From contig JBASRN010000208.1 of NCBI GenBank assembly GCA_049273855.1, forward strand, positions 1-45,363: a stretch of 45,363 nt of DNA, read 5' to 3'. A program made the position numbers and the translations under genes. The stretch is from Onstottus_B sp049273855 (GTDB taxonomy: Bacteria > Acidobacteriota > Blastocatellia > UBA7656). The notes under the pieces were generated by a model that was not told the origin of the DNA, ran no database searches, and saw only the letters and a list, made by a program, of their open reading frames with translations. How positions within the stretch are numbered: the first letter of the stretch is position 1; each line of letters opens with the position of its first letter. This document shows positions 15,592 through 23,576 of this stretch, in pieces.

Positions 15592-17847
15592 CTACTCATA
15601 GGGTCTTGGATTGGTGCTCTGAAGCCGCCTCGATTTGTGTGTCTTGCAGCGATGAATGCGAACGGCTCGTCTTGCAAGCCCGAGTCTGGTTCCGCACAAT
15701 TCACATTCACCTGCGGCGCGACGTTGCGCCATTAAGATGTAAAACGCCGCCTCTTCCTTTTCCAGGCGCTTCAACTCAGCAAGCTCGCGCGCGATCGCGT
15801 CGGTCTCCTGTTTCATCAGCATCGCGCGCTCTTCACCTGCTTTTACCTCCGCGAATTCCTCTTCGGTCAGCATCGCCTTCAGCCACAATTGGACGTCGCG
15901 GCTCGCAAGCGCAAGCCACTGACCGCGCGGGCTAAACACGACCGGATGCCAACTGATCTCGTTGAACCAGAGCGTCTTGATCACTCGTCCCGTCGCAAGT
16001 CTCCAGATTCGAATCGTCTGCCCCAGACTCCCCGCCGCCACAAGCTCGCCGTCGGGACTGAACGCGACCGACATGACGTCGTTTACGTGGCCGCGAAGCG
16101 TTTGCAACTCTCGCCCGCTCGCAACATCCCATATCTTCACAAGCTTATCTTCGCCGCCCGACACCATGGATCTTCCGTCAGAACTGAAGGCCAGCGACGC
16201 CACTCCTGCGGCGTGGCCCTCCATGGTCGACACCTCGCACCCGCTTTCGACATCCCAGAGTTTGATCGTCCGATCGAGGCTTCCCGATGCGATGAGGCGG
16301 CCGTCGGGACTAAACACAGCAGAAGTCACCGGGCCGGAGTGCCCGATCATTATCTCTGCTTGTTGTCCGGTGATTGCGCGCCACAGCCTGACCGTTCGAT
16401 CGTAGCTCGCCGACGCGATCCACTGGCCGTCCGGGCTAAACGTCACCGCGCACACTTCGCCGTCGTGCGCGCCCAGCACTCGAAGCTCCTGCCCGGCGAA
16501 AACGTCCCAGAGCCGTATCGAGCGATCGCGGCTGCCCGATACAAGCCATTGGCTGTCAGGGCTGAACGCGATCGAGTTGACGCTCGCGGTGTGTCCTCTC
16601 ATCGAGTGCACGGCGATTCCGGTGTCCACCTCCCAAACCTTTATTCCTTCGTAGAGGAAGCCGGTCGCTACCAGCCGGCCGTCGGGGCTTATCGCAACCG
16701 AACGCGCGTAGTCGCGCGTGTTCATCTTGTACTGCTTAAAGAACAGGTCGTAGATGCCTTGCAGCTCTTGCTGAACGCCGGCAAGCGTCTCAACAAATTG
16801 AACGCCGGTGCGGTAAGACTTCGCCGATGCGAGTTGTTGCTCGACTGTTTGAAACACGCCGGAGATCGCCTGTCGTTTGTCGGGTCTTGCGATGACGTAT
16901 CGCCTCAACAGCTCCGCGTCGCGTTTTGCTTGCGCGATCTTTTCCTGAACGGGCTCCATAAGTCGATCCAGCAAATCCTGCACGCGTCTTCGAACAGAAT
17001 CGAACGCACGCTCGCACTTGGCGCGCTCGTAGTATCGGGGGTCGCCCTGGATCGCGCATTCGAGGCTCGCAACCGCCGCGCGCCAGTCGCCCAATATCCC
17101 TGCGAGACAGGCCTTCTGATAGTGGGCTTCATACAACCGCGGATTCAGCGCGACCGCTTCGTTCAACTCCTCGATGGCTGGATTGAACTGGCGCTGAGCG
17201 GCGTGCGAGATCGCGGCGAAGTAGTGGGCCTCTGCCGACTGGCGTGCGTCGCTGGGCCGCGCGTACTTGGCGGCCTTGCCAAAGTATTCGAGCGCCTTTG
17301 AAAGATTGAACAGATGATAAAGACAGATGTTTGCGATGGAGCGAAGCACGGCAAAGTCGGGATAGTTGCGTTTCTCGGCTTCCAGAAAATCGGTCAGCGC
17401 TTCTTCGTACCAGCCGTTCAGGTAAGCCTTCTCGGCGCGGCTTCGATAGGCGCGCGCCTCGCGTTCAAATTCGGCGAGACGAATCTCCTGGAGCATGTTG
17501 CTGAGCGTCTCCTGATGTAGTTCGAGCTTCCAGATCACGTCGCCCAGCAGAAGATTGAAGTCGGCGTTCAGCTCGTCGAGCCCGCCGGCAAGCTTTTCAA
17601 AACCGAACTCGATACTGCAGGCTAGCTGCTCGGCGTCGAAGCTCGCCGCCGTGCCGAGACCTCCAAGCCCCAGTTCCAGCGCGAGCTGATAATCGCCCTT
17701 GCTAAGCCCTACCTGAACCGAACCGGCGAGCGGTTCCGCCTGCGGCGACTGAGCTTCTATCGCTTTTTCGAATTGCGCCAATAAACCGCAACTACTGATG
17801 TACTGCTTCCACGATTGATCGCCGAGGTAAACGTCCGAAAGTCCCAT
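15592..17847 (-). CDS. TPR and WD40 repeat protein with C-terminal zinc site
   Basis: A 751-residue protein that probably acts as a scaffold. Residues about 135-290 contain TPR helices (EKAYLNGWYEEALTDFLEAEKRNY, ALNPRLYEAHYQKACLAG). About 385-660 form a seven-bladed WD40 propeller with repeated HxxxVxSVAFSPDGxxxxSGSxDxTIRLWD units. Residues about 670-710 are a charged coiled coil. The last 40 residues hold C715-x2-C718 and H732/C734-x-x-H737, a likely zinc site not usual on this architecture. No signal peptide is seen, so it is probably cytoplasmic. It is divergent from the phosphotransferase gene. Confidence 0.88.
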   Translation of the reverse strand: MGLSDVYLGDQSWKQYISSCGLLAQFEKAIEAQSPQAEPLAGSVQVGLSKGDYQLALELGLGGLGTAASFDAEQLACSIEFGFEKLAGGLDELNADFNLLLGDVIWKLELHQETLSNMLQEIRLAEFEREARAYRSRAEKAYLNGWYEEALTDFLEAEKRNYPDFAVLRSIANICLYHLFNLSKALEYFGKAAKYARPSDARQSAEAHYFAAISHAAQRQFNPAIEELNEAVALNPRLYEAHYQKACLAGILGDWRAAVASLECAIQGDPRYYERAKCERAFDSVRRRVQDLLDRLMEPVQEKIAQAKRDAELLRRYVIARPDKRQAISGVFQTVEQQLASAKSYRTGVQFVETLAGVQQELQGIYDLFFKQYKMNTRDYARSVAISPDGRLVATGFLYEGIKVWEVDTGIAVHSMRGHTASVNSIAFSPDSQWLVSGSRDRSIRLWDVFAGQELRVLGAHDGEVCAVTFSPDGQWIASASYDRTVRLWRAITGQQAEIMIGHSGPVTSAVFSPDGRLIASGSLDRTIKLWDVESGCEVSTMEGHAAGVASLAFSSDGRSMVSGGEDKLVKIWDVASGRELQTLRGHVNDVMSVAFSPDGELVAAGSLGQTIRIWRLATGRVIKTLWFNEISWHPVVFSPRGQWLALASRDVQLWLKAMLTEEEFAEVKAGEERAMLMKQETDAIARELAELKRLEKEEAAFYILMAQRRAAGECELCGTRLGLARRAVRIHRCKTHKSRRLQSTNPRPYE

Positions 17848-18011
17848 GGATGAAAGTCCCTTTGCGGGTTCTTTAGGGTGGGCACACTGCCGGTAAGGAT
17901 AAAACAGAAGCGATCTCGCGTCCAGGGCTTCGGGTGCCCAAGAATGCGCAATGCGCTGTCCTGCCCGACCTGCGTAGCGTCCGGTGGGGTAATCTCAGTA
18001 TCATACGACTG

Positions 18012-18833
18012 ATGCAACGAGTCGAAGAACTTGCTCGCAACTGGGGCGTCGTTGTCGAACGCAGACTAGAGACTCAAACTTCATTTATAGCTTTCGGCAT
18101 GCGCGGCAATCAGCCGGTCGTGGTGAAGGTGCTTCGCCGCCCGGGAGACGAGTGGCGATGCGGCGCGGTTTTGGAGGCATTTGACGGCAACGGAATCGTG
18201 AGGGTCTACCAACATGTTGAAGGAGCTGTGCTGCTCGAAAGGCTCGATCCAGGAACTCAGCTCGCTGACATGGCCTTGAACGGTCGGGACGAAGAGGCAA
18301 CAGACATCGTCGTTGAAGTGATGCAGAAAATGTCGCGTCCGAGAGAATCGAAGGCGTTCGCTACCGTAGAGGTCTGGGGAAAGGGATTTGAGCGCTATTT
18401 GGCCAGCGGCGACAATCAAGTTCCTATCAGTCTCGTCGAACGGGGTCAGCAGATCTACTCGAAGCTCTGCTCGTCACAGAAGGGCACGAGACTCTTGCAC
18501 GGCGATCTGCAGCACTACAACATTCTGTTTGATTCGGCGCGCGGCTGGCTGTCCATAGACCCCAAAGGCGTAGTCGGTGAGATCGAATATGAGATCGGCG
18601 CCAGCCTTCGAAATCCCTATGAAAGACCCGAGTTATTCGCCTCAACGCGAACAATCGAGAGAAGAGTGAAGCGCTATGAAGAGAAGCTGAAGCTGAACTC
18701 CGGTCGAGCGTTGGCGTGGGGGTTTGCTCAATCAGTTCTATCAGCCATCTGGTCGGTTGAGGATGGATACGCAGTTGACGCCAGGGATCCGTCGCTCATA
18801 CTAGCCAGTGCAATCTGGCCAATGCTCGACTGA
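18012..18833 (+). CDS. Antibiotic-kinase-like phosphotransferase (APH(6) family)
   Basis: A 273-residue protein of the aminoglycoside/hydroxyurea kinase family, which transfers phosphate from ATP to a hydroxyl of a small molecule. The catalytic loop is HGDLQHYNIL with H163 and D165, and the metal-binding aspartate is D183 in DPKGVVGE; VVVKVLR near residue 35 supplies the ATP-binding lysine. These fit streptomycin 6-kinase relatives, but physiological substrates of chromosomal members are often unknown, so resistance is not shown. The ATG at 18012 gives the family-like N-terminus; a GTG at 17934 in the same frame would add 26 residues. Neither has a good ribosome site. Confidence 0.75.
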   Translation: MQRVEELARNWGVVVERRLETQTSFIAFGMRGNQPVVVKVLRRPGDEWRCGAVLEAFDGNGIVRVYQHVEGAVLLERLDPGTQLADMALNGRDEEATDIVVEVMQKMSRPRESKAFATVEVWGKGFERYLASGDNQVPISLVERGQQIYSKLCSSQKGTRLLHGDLQHYNILFDSARGWLSIDPKGVVGEIEYEIGASLRNPYERPELFASTRTIERRVKRYEEKLKLNSGRALAWGFAQSVLSAIWSVEDGYAVDARDPSLILASAIWPMLD

Positions 18834-18954
18834 CCTGCCGTCTTGCCTGAGGCTCGACCCACGATCTCAGCGGATGCCCAAATGGAGGTCGCTCGAGGAT
18901 CAGGGTAGCGGAATAGCATAAGCGGGCGCCGGAGTCACATTTCGATTGAACGAC

Positions 18955-19935
18955 TTACTTCAATAGTCGCAGCCTGCTGAGTTTCTCCCTGATGAATTCC
19001 TTTGTTGGGACAGCGGTCATCTTGCCTCCTATTTGGTAGACGCGGCAGCCATATGAATGACCCTCGTTTCTTCCGTCCAGGTCTGTGCCATTCACTCGAA
19101 TGGACGGCGAGCCCTGAAACCCGACTCTTTCAGCCTGCTGCTCTGATGTGACGCTTATCAAGGCCACGTCCGCTCGTCTCCCACTCTCGCGCAAAACGGC
19201 CTTGAGATTTGCCAGAGCCTGTTTATGTGCCGGGCACTCCTTAAAGTAAAGGAACTCGATCCTGGCTCTGTCGTTCGTATTGGCCGCTTCGTTTGCGTTC
19301 GATGTCTTGATTTCGCCTAGCATATCTTTCAGCTTCGCGGTGAATGTCGGTACATCTAGCCTGGGTGCCTTAGCCACACCCCAAAGTTGGTGCATCCAAT
19401 ACGCGGGTTGTTGCGGTTCATTCTCCCACCGCGCATCGGCGCCATAAAGTAAGTACACATCCCACGCGATCTCACTTTGATTCTGTGTTTGAAGAACTCG
19501 TTCCCAGAGATTGCCCGCCAAAGAACTGGGGTCCTTGAAATAGCTCACTCTCCTGTCCGGAAAGCTGCCTGACAGTTTCTTCGCTTCGTGGTCAAAGCTG
19601 CCACCGAAAATCGGGTCCCAGATCACATACACGCTTACCCGATCATCAGGAACGTCTTTCAAAACTTTTTGTAGTTTGGAGAACCCCCAACGACACCCCG
19701 GTCACGTAGGAGAAAGGATCGTTACCAATCGGACTCTTCCGGCGTCATGTTGGAATGCGCGTTTCAACGGGTCAATTCTGCGAAGTGCGGGAACCGCGGT
19801 CTGGCGGCGTGCTGAAGCGGACCGGCGTGCCGTCTGAGTCCCGCTACTCGACGATGGGCTGATACCAAACAAGACGGCTGCCAAGAGCAGCGCAAACCTA
19901 ACAAGCTTCCAGAGTTCCGTTCGTTGAATCCTCAT
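18955..19935 (-). CDS. Putative selenoprotein: exported thioredoxin-fold protein, TGA read as selenocysteine
   Basis: One 326-residue frame interrupted once by TGA (complement 19702-19704, codon 78). Residues 10-30 form an N-terminal signal or anchor helix. The sequence around the TGA is VTILSPT-U-PGC-RWGFSKLQ, a beta-strand then a U-x-x-C motif at a helix start, exactly where thioredoxin folds place CxxC (Sec78, Cys81). It continues RVSVYVIWDPI as the next strand. A second thioredoxin-like domain follows from about residue 230 (IEFLYFKECPAHKQALANLK, GSPSIRVNG, CRVYQ). A SECIS-like hairpin lies just after the TGA. Read without recoding, the gene would be a 77-residue stub plus an orphan 3' part. 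The ATG overlaps the MerR gene stop (ATGA), so the regulator and this gene are coupled. A nonsense mutation of an ancestral Cys codon is the alternative. Confidence 0.75.
19670..19695 (-). promoter_or_regulatory. Candidate bacterial SECIS hairpin
   Basis: Counting from the base after UGA, positions 12-17 (UUGGGG) pair with 21-26 (CUCCAA), including one G-U pair, leaving apical loop GUU. An outer UGU/ACA pair (7-9 with 30-32) extends the stem across a small internal loop. The loop G and U fall at about +18/+19; bacterial SECIS elements have a GU in the apical loop about 16-37 bases after UGA. Confidence 0.55.
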
Positions 19936-20366
19936 TTCTTTACCTCGCGTCTGGCCTTATGGCTGATCTCAAGTACGACCGGGCAGTTTGAGGCGTCGCC
20001 ACGTGTGGCCAGTTCGTCCTCGCAGGCTCGCAGGTGACGCTTCAGCGTTCGGTTGAAGGTGCGCAATGCTTTTATCCGTTGATCAGTTTCCGCGAGCTTC
20101 GACAGGAGCAGATCGCGGATTTGTCGGCATTCATCGGCTCCGCCACCGGCCACCAGCATACGAATCTCGTTAAGAGAAAACCCTATGTCCTGAGCCTGTC
20201 TTATGAATCGCACGCGCTCTATCGCCTCGGTGGTGAATAGACGGAAGCCTCCTTCGGAGCGTGTCGCGCGGGGTAACAGCTTTCGCCTCTCGTAGTAGCG
20301 AACCGTATCCACGCTGACGCCCGCGTGCTCAGCTACTTCACCGATGCGAAGCCCGGATCGCGTCAC
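19932..20366 (-). CDS. MerR-family regulator with metal-type cysteines
   Basis: A 144-residue regulator. The winged helix spans residues 6-70 (RIGEVAEHAGVSVDTVRYYERRKLL), followed by a long dimerisation helix. Cysteines at 80, 115 and 128 recall MerR/ZntR sensors; the 35-residue step from C80 to C115 equals that from C82 to C117 in the Tn501 mercury regulator. It therefore probably senses a soft metal ion or a thiol-reactive compound. The start is a GTG at 20366. Its stop overlaps the ATG of the selenoprotein candidate, so it likely controls its own operon. No merA, merT or merP is nearby. Confidence 0.9.
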   Translation of the reverse strand: MTRSGLRIGEVAEHAGVSVDTVRYYERRKLLPRATRSEGGFRLFTTEAIERVRFIRQAQDIGFSLNEIRMLVAGGGADECRQIRDLLLSKLAETDQRIKALRTFNRTLKRHLRACEDELATRGDASNCPVVLEISHKARREVKK

Positions 20367-20372
20367 GGTTAG

Positions 20373-20404
20373 ATTGTAAACCGTGGAGCTAGGTCTAGAG
20401 TCAA
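20373..20404 (-). promoter_or_regulatory. MerR-type promoter with 20-base spacer
   Basis: On the reverse strand TTGACT (20404-20399) and TACAAT (20378-20373) are 20 bases apart, the over-long spacing typical of MerR-activated promoters. The spacer holds CTAG-AC-CTAG, a small dyad. Transcription would begin at about 20366, the first base of the GTG start, so the mRNA would be leaderless or nearly so. Confidence 0.6.
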
Positions 20405-20584
20405 GGGGAAGTTTCCAAAGGGGTGTGCCTCAAAGCACTGCTGCCGCTAACGGACTGGCGGCTATGGAAACGCCGTGCAGTCATGACACCTCCGCTTGAC
20501 ATTCTGGTGTACGCGCAATAAAAGACAACCGCCCGCCAGAGTGGCCTTTGGGGCAATCCGCCTTCAGATTGGAGACCATAACTA

Positions 20585-20893
20585 ATGTCGAGAGTAAACC
20601 TGGGCGCCATCTGCGGTGTTGTTTTCGGAGCAGTGTCGGCCGCAATGATGATTCCTCTGAAATTCGACGACAAGCCGGCGGCTATCACAGGAGCATTCAT
20701 CAACCGGTTTGCGATCGGCTTCGTGATTGGAGCGGCCCACCTCAACATGCCGCCCTGGGCACAGGGATTGGTGTTTGGCTTGTTGCTCAGTCTGCCTGAC
20801 GCGATAATCACCAAGGCGTTTGCTCCGATTCTGATGATGGGAGCGGTGGGCGGGATCATTATTGGCTGGGTGGTCGGTAAGTGGGGCGTCTAG
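20585..20893 (+). CDS. Small membrane protein of unknown function
   Basis: A 102-residue, glycine- and alanine-rich protein with three to four hydrophobic helices (about residues 6-22, 38-53, 58-75 and 80-98), including GVVFGAVSAAMMIPLKFDD and the C-terminal GAVGGIIIGWVVGKWGV. GGAG at 20571-20574 lies ten bases before the ATG. I do not recognise the family; the helix layout resembles small inner-membrane proteins of the TIGR/DUF type. It is followed by a cluster of palindromic repeats and the convergent HAD gene. Confidence 0.65.
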   Translation: MSRVNLGAICGVVFGAVSAAMMIPLKFDDKPAAITGAFINRFAIGFVIGAAHLNMPPWAQGLVFGLLLSLPDAIITKAFAPILMMGAVGGIIIGWVVGKWGV

Positions 20894-20913
20894 CGAGCAC
20901 TGAACAGGAGCTT

Positions 20914-21041
20914 CGCCCGCGCGCGGGCGTCGTAGTAACACTTTAGTCGTTTAGGCCGCCGCGCGTGGGCGTCGTAGTAACGACTTTAGTCGTTTAGGAT
21001 ACTTCTTTCTCTGGGGCGCCAGCGACTGAAGTCGTTACTAC
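20914..21041. repeat. Cluster of GTCGTAGTAACGACTT palindromic repeats
   Basis: A perfect 16-base palindrome (20914-20929, CGCCCGCG/CGCGGGCG) leads into two direct copies of GGGCGTCGTAGTAAC..CTTTAGTCGTTTAGG at 20925-20955 and 20967-20998, and an inverted copy CGACTGAAGTCGTTACTAC at 21023-21041. The last two parts lie over the 3' end of the HAD gene. Confidence 0.85.
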
Positions 21042-21683
21042 ACGGTTTGCCTCAATCGCGCGTAGCAACTCGCCCGGAGACTCAATCGCCAGGTCCGGAG
21101 CCGCTGCAATCAGGCGCTCGCGACTCGATCCTCCCCAAAGCGCCGCCGCGGTTCGCGTCCCTGCTGCGTGGCCCATCAAGATGTCAGACGGGCTGTCGCC
21201 GATCACCAGAGTCGTTTCCGGGTCGGCGCCCAACCCCTCAAGGGCGCGTAAGACACCATCCGGTTCAGGCTTCGGTCGCAAAACGTCGTCTCCCCACACG
21301 GCAAGCCCCACCAGCCGGCGCAGACCGATGATGTCCAGCTCAAGCTCACCGGCGCGCCGCGGCTTGAGCGACACGATTCCGACGCTCGCACCTTGCTCGT
21401 TTAACGACGACAACAACTCTTCAATACCCTGGTAGGCGATCAGATGGTGGTGATGAGTCGCGTAGTAGTGCTCTTCGAAGCTGGCGAACATCTCTTCGAG
21501 CAACTCTTCGCCGTAGCGTCTGAGGACTTCGTGAGGCGTGACGTTCCAGAAATCGCGAAACTCGATTTCGTCTGGCAGAACACCGGTGTGCCGTTCGATC
21601 GAATGAAGAAACGACGCGCGATAAGCCGGCTCCGAATAAGCAAGCGTCCCGTCGAAGTCAAAAAGAAAGCAGTCAAACTTCAT
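20994..21683 (-). CDS. HAD-family hydrolase, phosphoglycolate phosphatase-like
   Basis: A 229-residue haloacid-dehalogenase phosphatase. Motif I is DFDGT with D9 as nucleophile and D11 as general acid; motif II is the Ser in VSLKPRR; motif III is the lysine of RPKPEP; motif IV is GDSPSD. A helical cap domain lies at about residues 17-90. It is related to phosphoglycolate or pyrophosphate phosphatases; the substrate is not determined. The last ten or so codons (GNRVVTTSVAGAPEKEVS) are encoded by a palindromic repeat copy, so the C-terminal tail was probably altered by repeat insertion. The M28 peptidase stop lies nine bases upstream. Confidence 0.9.
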   Translation of the reverse strand: MKFDCFLFDFDGTLAYSEPAYRASFLHSIERHTGVLPDEIEFRDFWNVTPHEVLRRYGEELLEEMFASFEEHYYATHHHHLIAYQGIEELLSSLNEQGASVGIVSLKPRRAGELELDIIGLRRLVGLAVWGDDVLRPKPEPDGVLRALEGLGADPETTLVIGDSPSDILMGHAAGTRTAAALWGGSSRERLIAAAPDLAIESPGELLRAIEANRVVTTSVAGAPEKEVS

Positions 21684-21692
21684 CGGCGCTGT

Positions 21693-23378
21693 TCATTGTC
21701 GCGGTGGCGGAGGCAGCTCGGTGCCGCGCGGCCGATTGTAAGGAGACGATGCTTTCCAGGCGGGCATCGAGTCCTGATTTGCGATGCGCATGGCTGCGAT
21801 CATTCCGGTGACGGAAAGCCCCCGAGCACCTTCCCAGTTCCAATCCGGCTGAACCGTGTCGGTCGCCATGTGATAATCGGTCACCAGCCACTTCGCCGCT
21901 CTGGGCATGAACGCCAGCAGGTTCCCGGCAGGCGCGCCGATCAGATAGAGCGCGGGCACGCCTTTCTTGAAAAACTCGTAGTGATCGGAGCGATTAAAAA
22001 TTCCTTCTTCGGGAGACGGGTCAGGCACAAGCCTGAGACCCTGCGCGGCCAGCACGCCGTCGAGCAATTCGCCCAGGTCCGAGTGCTTGAAGCCGTAATC
22101 GATGATGTACCCGAGCGGTCCCCAGACTTCCGTCCCTATGCCGTCGTAGTTGATGTTGGCCGCGACCTTTTCTATCGGCCAGGTCGGATGTTTGACCCAG
22201 TAAGCTGCGCCCAACAGCCCGTACTCCTCTCCGGTCACCGCGAGAAAAATAATCGAGCGGCGCAGTTTTGTCTTTGACTTGACCAGTGCTTCGGCAATCG
22301 CTACGAGCTTCGCGACACCGATAGCGTTGTCGGCGGCTCCAGGATAAATCGTCCCGTCGGTGTCGATGCCGTACGCGTCGTAATGCGCGCACAAGACAAC
22401 CGCTTCGTCTTTCAGCTTCGCGTCTGAGCCTTCGAGCACCGCCGCAACGTTGCTGCTCATTGCCTCTTCGCGGCGGAGCTTTACTGATATCGAAGCCCGT
22501 TTTGCGAGCGCGCGCGAGACGAATTCTCCGGTCTCGGCCTTCTGCCTGGCCTCCGCGTAAGTCGAACCCGACCCCGCGAAAAGCTTTTCCGCGGTTGCAT
22601 CGCTGATCATAACCATTGGCGGAAGCTTCAACGGCAACTGCGGAGCATCGGCAAGCGCGACGCGCCGACGCGACAGATACGTCATCACAAGGTTGAACGG
22701 CTGAGTGTCTCGCGCGGGTACGTAGGTCAAAACGAATCCTGCGGCGCCGCCGGCCACGAGCCGTCCGAGCACAGCCTGGGGGCTTGCGGCTTTGGACCAG
22801 GCCGCCTGGTCCACGTTCTTCGGCTTGCCTCCGAGCAGGACGACGACTTTGCCTTTGAAGTCGACGCCTTCCAAGTCGTCGCGCTTCAGGTCAGCAGAGG
22901 CAACTCCATAGCCGACGAAAGCCAGCTCGCCGCTCACGACTGTTGAAGCCGCCGGCAGCGGCGGCGCGACGACGAAGTCCTTGTTGTACGCAAACGAGGT
23001 GTCACCGGCTTTGAATGCGCTCTCGGGCAGAGATTGCTCGACTTTGAACTTGATCGGCTGAAGGTACGCGCCGCCATCTCCACCCGGTTTCAAGCCAAGC
23101 CTGGCAAAACGATCCGCGATGTATTTGGCTGCGCGGTCCGCTCCAGGCTGCCCCGTGCCTCGGCCTTCCATTTCTCTTGAAGCCAGCAGGTTCGTGACTT
23201 CAGTTATCGTCTGCGTGCTCACCGCTGCCGCTGCGGCCCGCTCGACTTCCGAGAAGGCGGATGCCGCGGTGGGCGCGGACTGATATCCAAAAGAGGCACC
23301 AGGCGCGAGAGCCGGCAACAACAAGCCGGCCAGCGCCAGATGAGCGAAGAGGTGTCGCAACCGTGATTGCCCGATCAA
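21693..23378 (-). CDS. Secreted M28 family zinc aminopeptidase with PA domain
   Basis: A 561-residue exported metallopeptidase that removes N-terminal residues from peptides outside the cytoplasm. The M28 ligands are visible: His in CAHYDAYG, Asp in GAADNAIG, Glu-Glu in GEEYGL, Asp in INYDGIG and His in DYHMATDT. A protease-associated (PA) domain is inserted at about residues 125-300. The start is a TTG at 23378: AAGGAG (23390-23385) lies six bases upstream and the resulting N-terminus (MIGQSRLRHLFAHLALAG) is a signal peptide. The frame continues upstream to a TTG at 23423 without a ribosome site. Confidence 0.9.
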   Translation of the reverse strand: MIGQSRLRHLFAHLALAGLLLPALAPGASFGYQSAPTAASAFSEVERAAAAAVSTQTITEVTNLLASREMEGRGTGQPGADRAAKYIADRFARLGLKPGGDGGAYLQPIKFKVEQSLPESAFKAGDTSFAYNKDFVVAPPLPAASTVVSGELAFVGYGVASADLKRDDLEGVDFKGKVVVLLGGKPKNVDQAAWSKAASPQAVLGRLVAGGAAGFVLTYVPARDTQPFNLVMTYLSRRRVALADAPQLPLKLPPMVMISDATAEKLFAGSGSTYAEARQKAETGEFVSRALAKRASISVKLRREEAMSSNVAAVLEGSDAKLKDEAVVLCAHYDAYGIDTDGTIYPGAADNAIGVAKLVAIAEALVKSKTKLRRSIIFLAVTGEEYGLLGAAYWVKHPTWPIEKVAANINYDGIGTEVWGPLGYIIDYGFKHSDLGELLDGVLAAQGLRLVPDPSPEEGIFNRSDHYEFFKKGVPALYLIGAPAGNLLAFMPRAAKWLVTDYHMATDTVQPDWNWEGARGLSVTGMIAAMRIANQDSMPAWKASSPYNRPRGTELPPPPRQ

Positions 23379-23465
23379 GCTTTTCTCCTTCGTTGATATG
23401 TTCGAGTTGCCCTTAGAGATCAACCTACGGAACGGATCCGGTAAGCCGCTTAAAACCCTGACCCA

Positions 23466-23556
23466 TCGCCACCAAGCCAGTAAGACTCAAAGAAGCACCG
23501 GGTACAAATAGATAAGGCCTTGGTGCAGCTTCGCGTCTTTAAGCCTTCGTGGCGAA
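23466..23556. repeat. Palindromic CCAAG repeat
   Basis: The left arm starts TCGCCACCAAGCCAGTAAG and the right arm ends TTTAAGCCTTCGTGGCGAA; the arms are imperfect reverse complements. It sits between the divergently spaced accA end and the M28 gene and belongs to the same family as copies at 7389, 8877 and 9958. Confidence 0.7.
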
Positions 23557-23576
23557 CTCCCCTAATCAGCAGTCTG

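Noticed and set aside
15889..17301. A 470-codon open frame on the + strand opposite the TPR-WD40 gene
   Set aside because: It is antisense to clear WD40 repeats, has no ribosome site or recognisable domain, and its His/Arg-rich content is that of a shadow of a GC-rich gene.
18012..18833. Calling the phosphotransferase a streptomycin resistance gene
   Set aside because: The kinase motifs fit the family, but no mobile element or resistance context is present and substrate residues cannot be judged by eye.
18955..19935. Annotation as two separate genes split at 19662/19704
   Set aside because: Both parts are in the same frame; the downstream start would be a TTG without a ribosome site, and the conserved-looking UPGC segment would be left between the parts.
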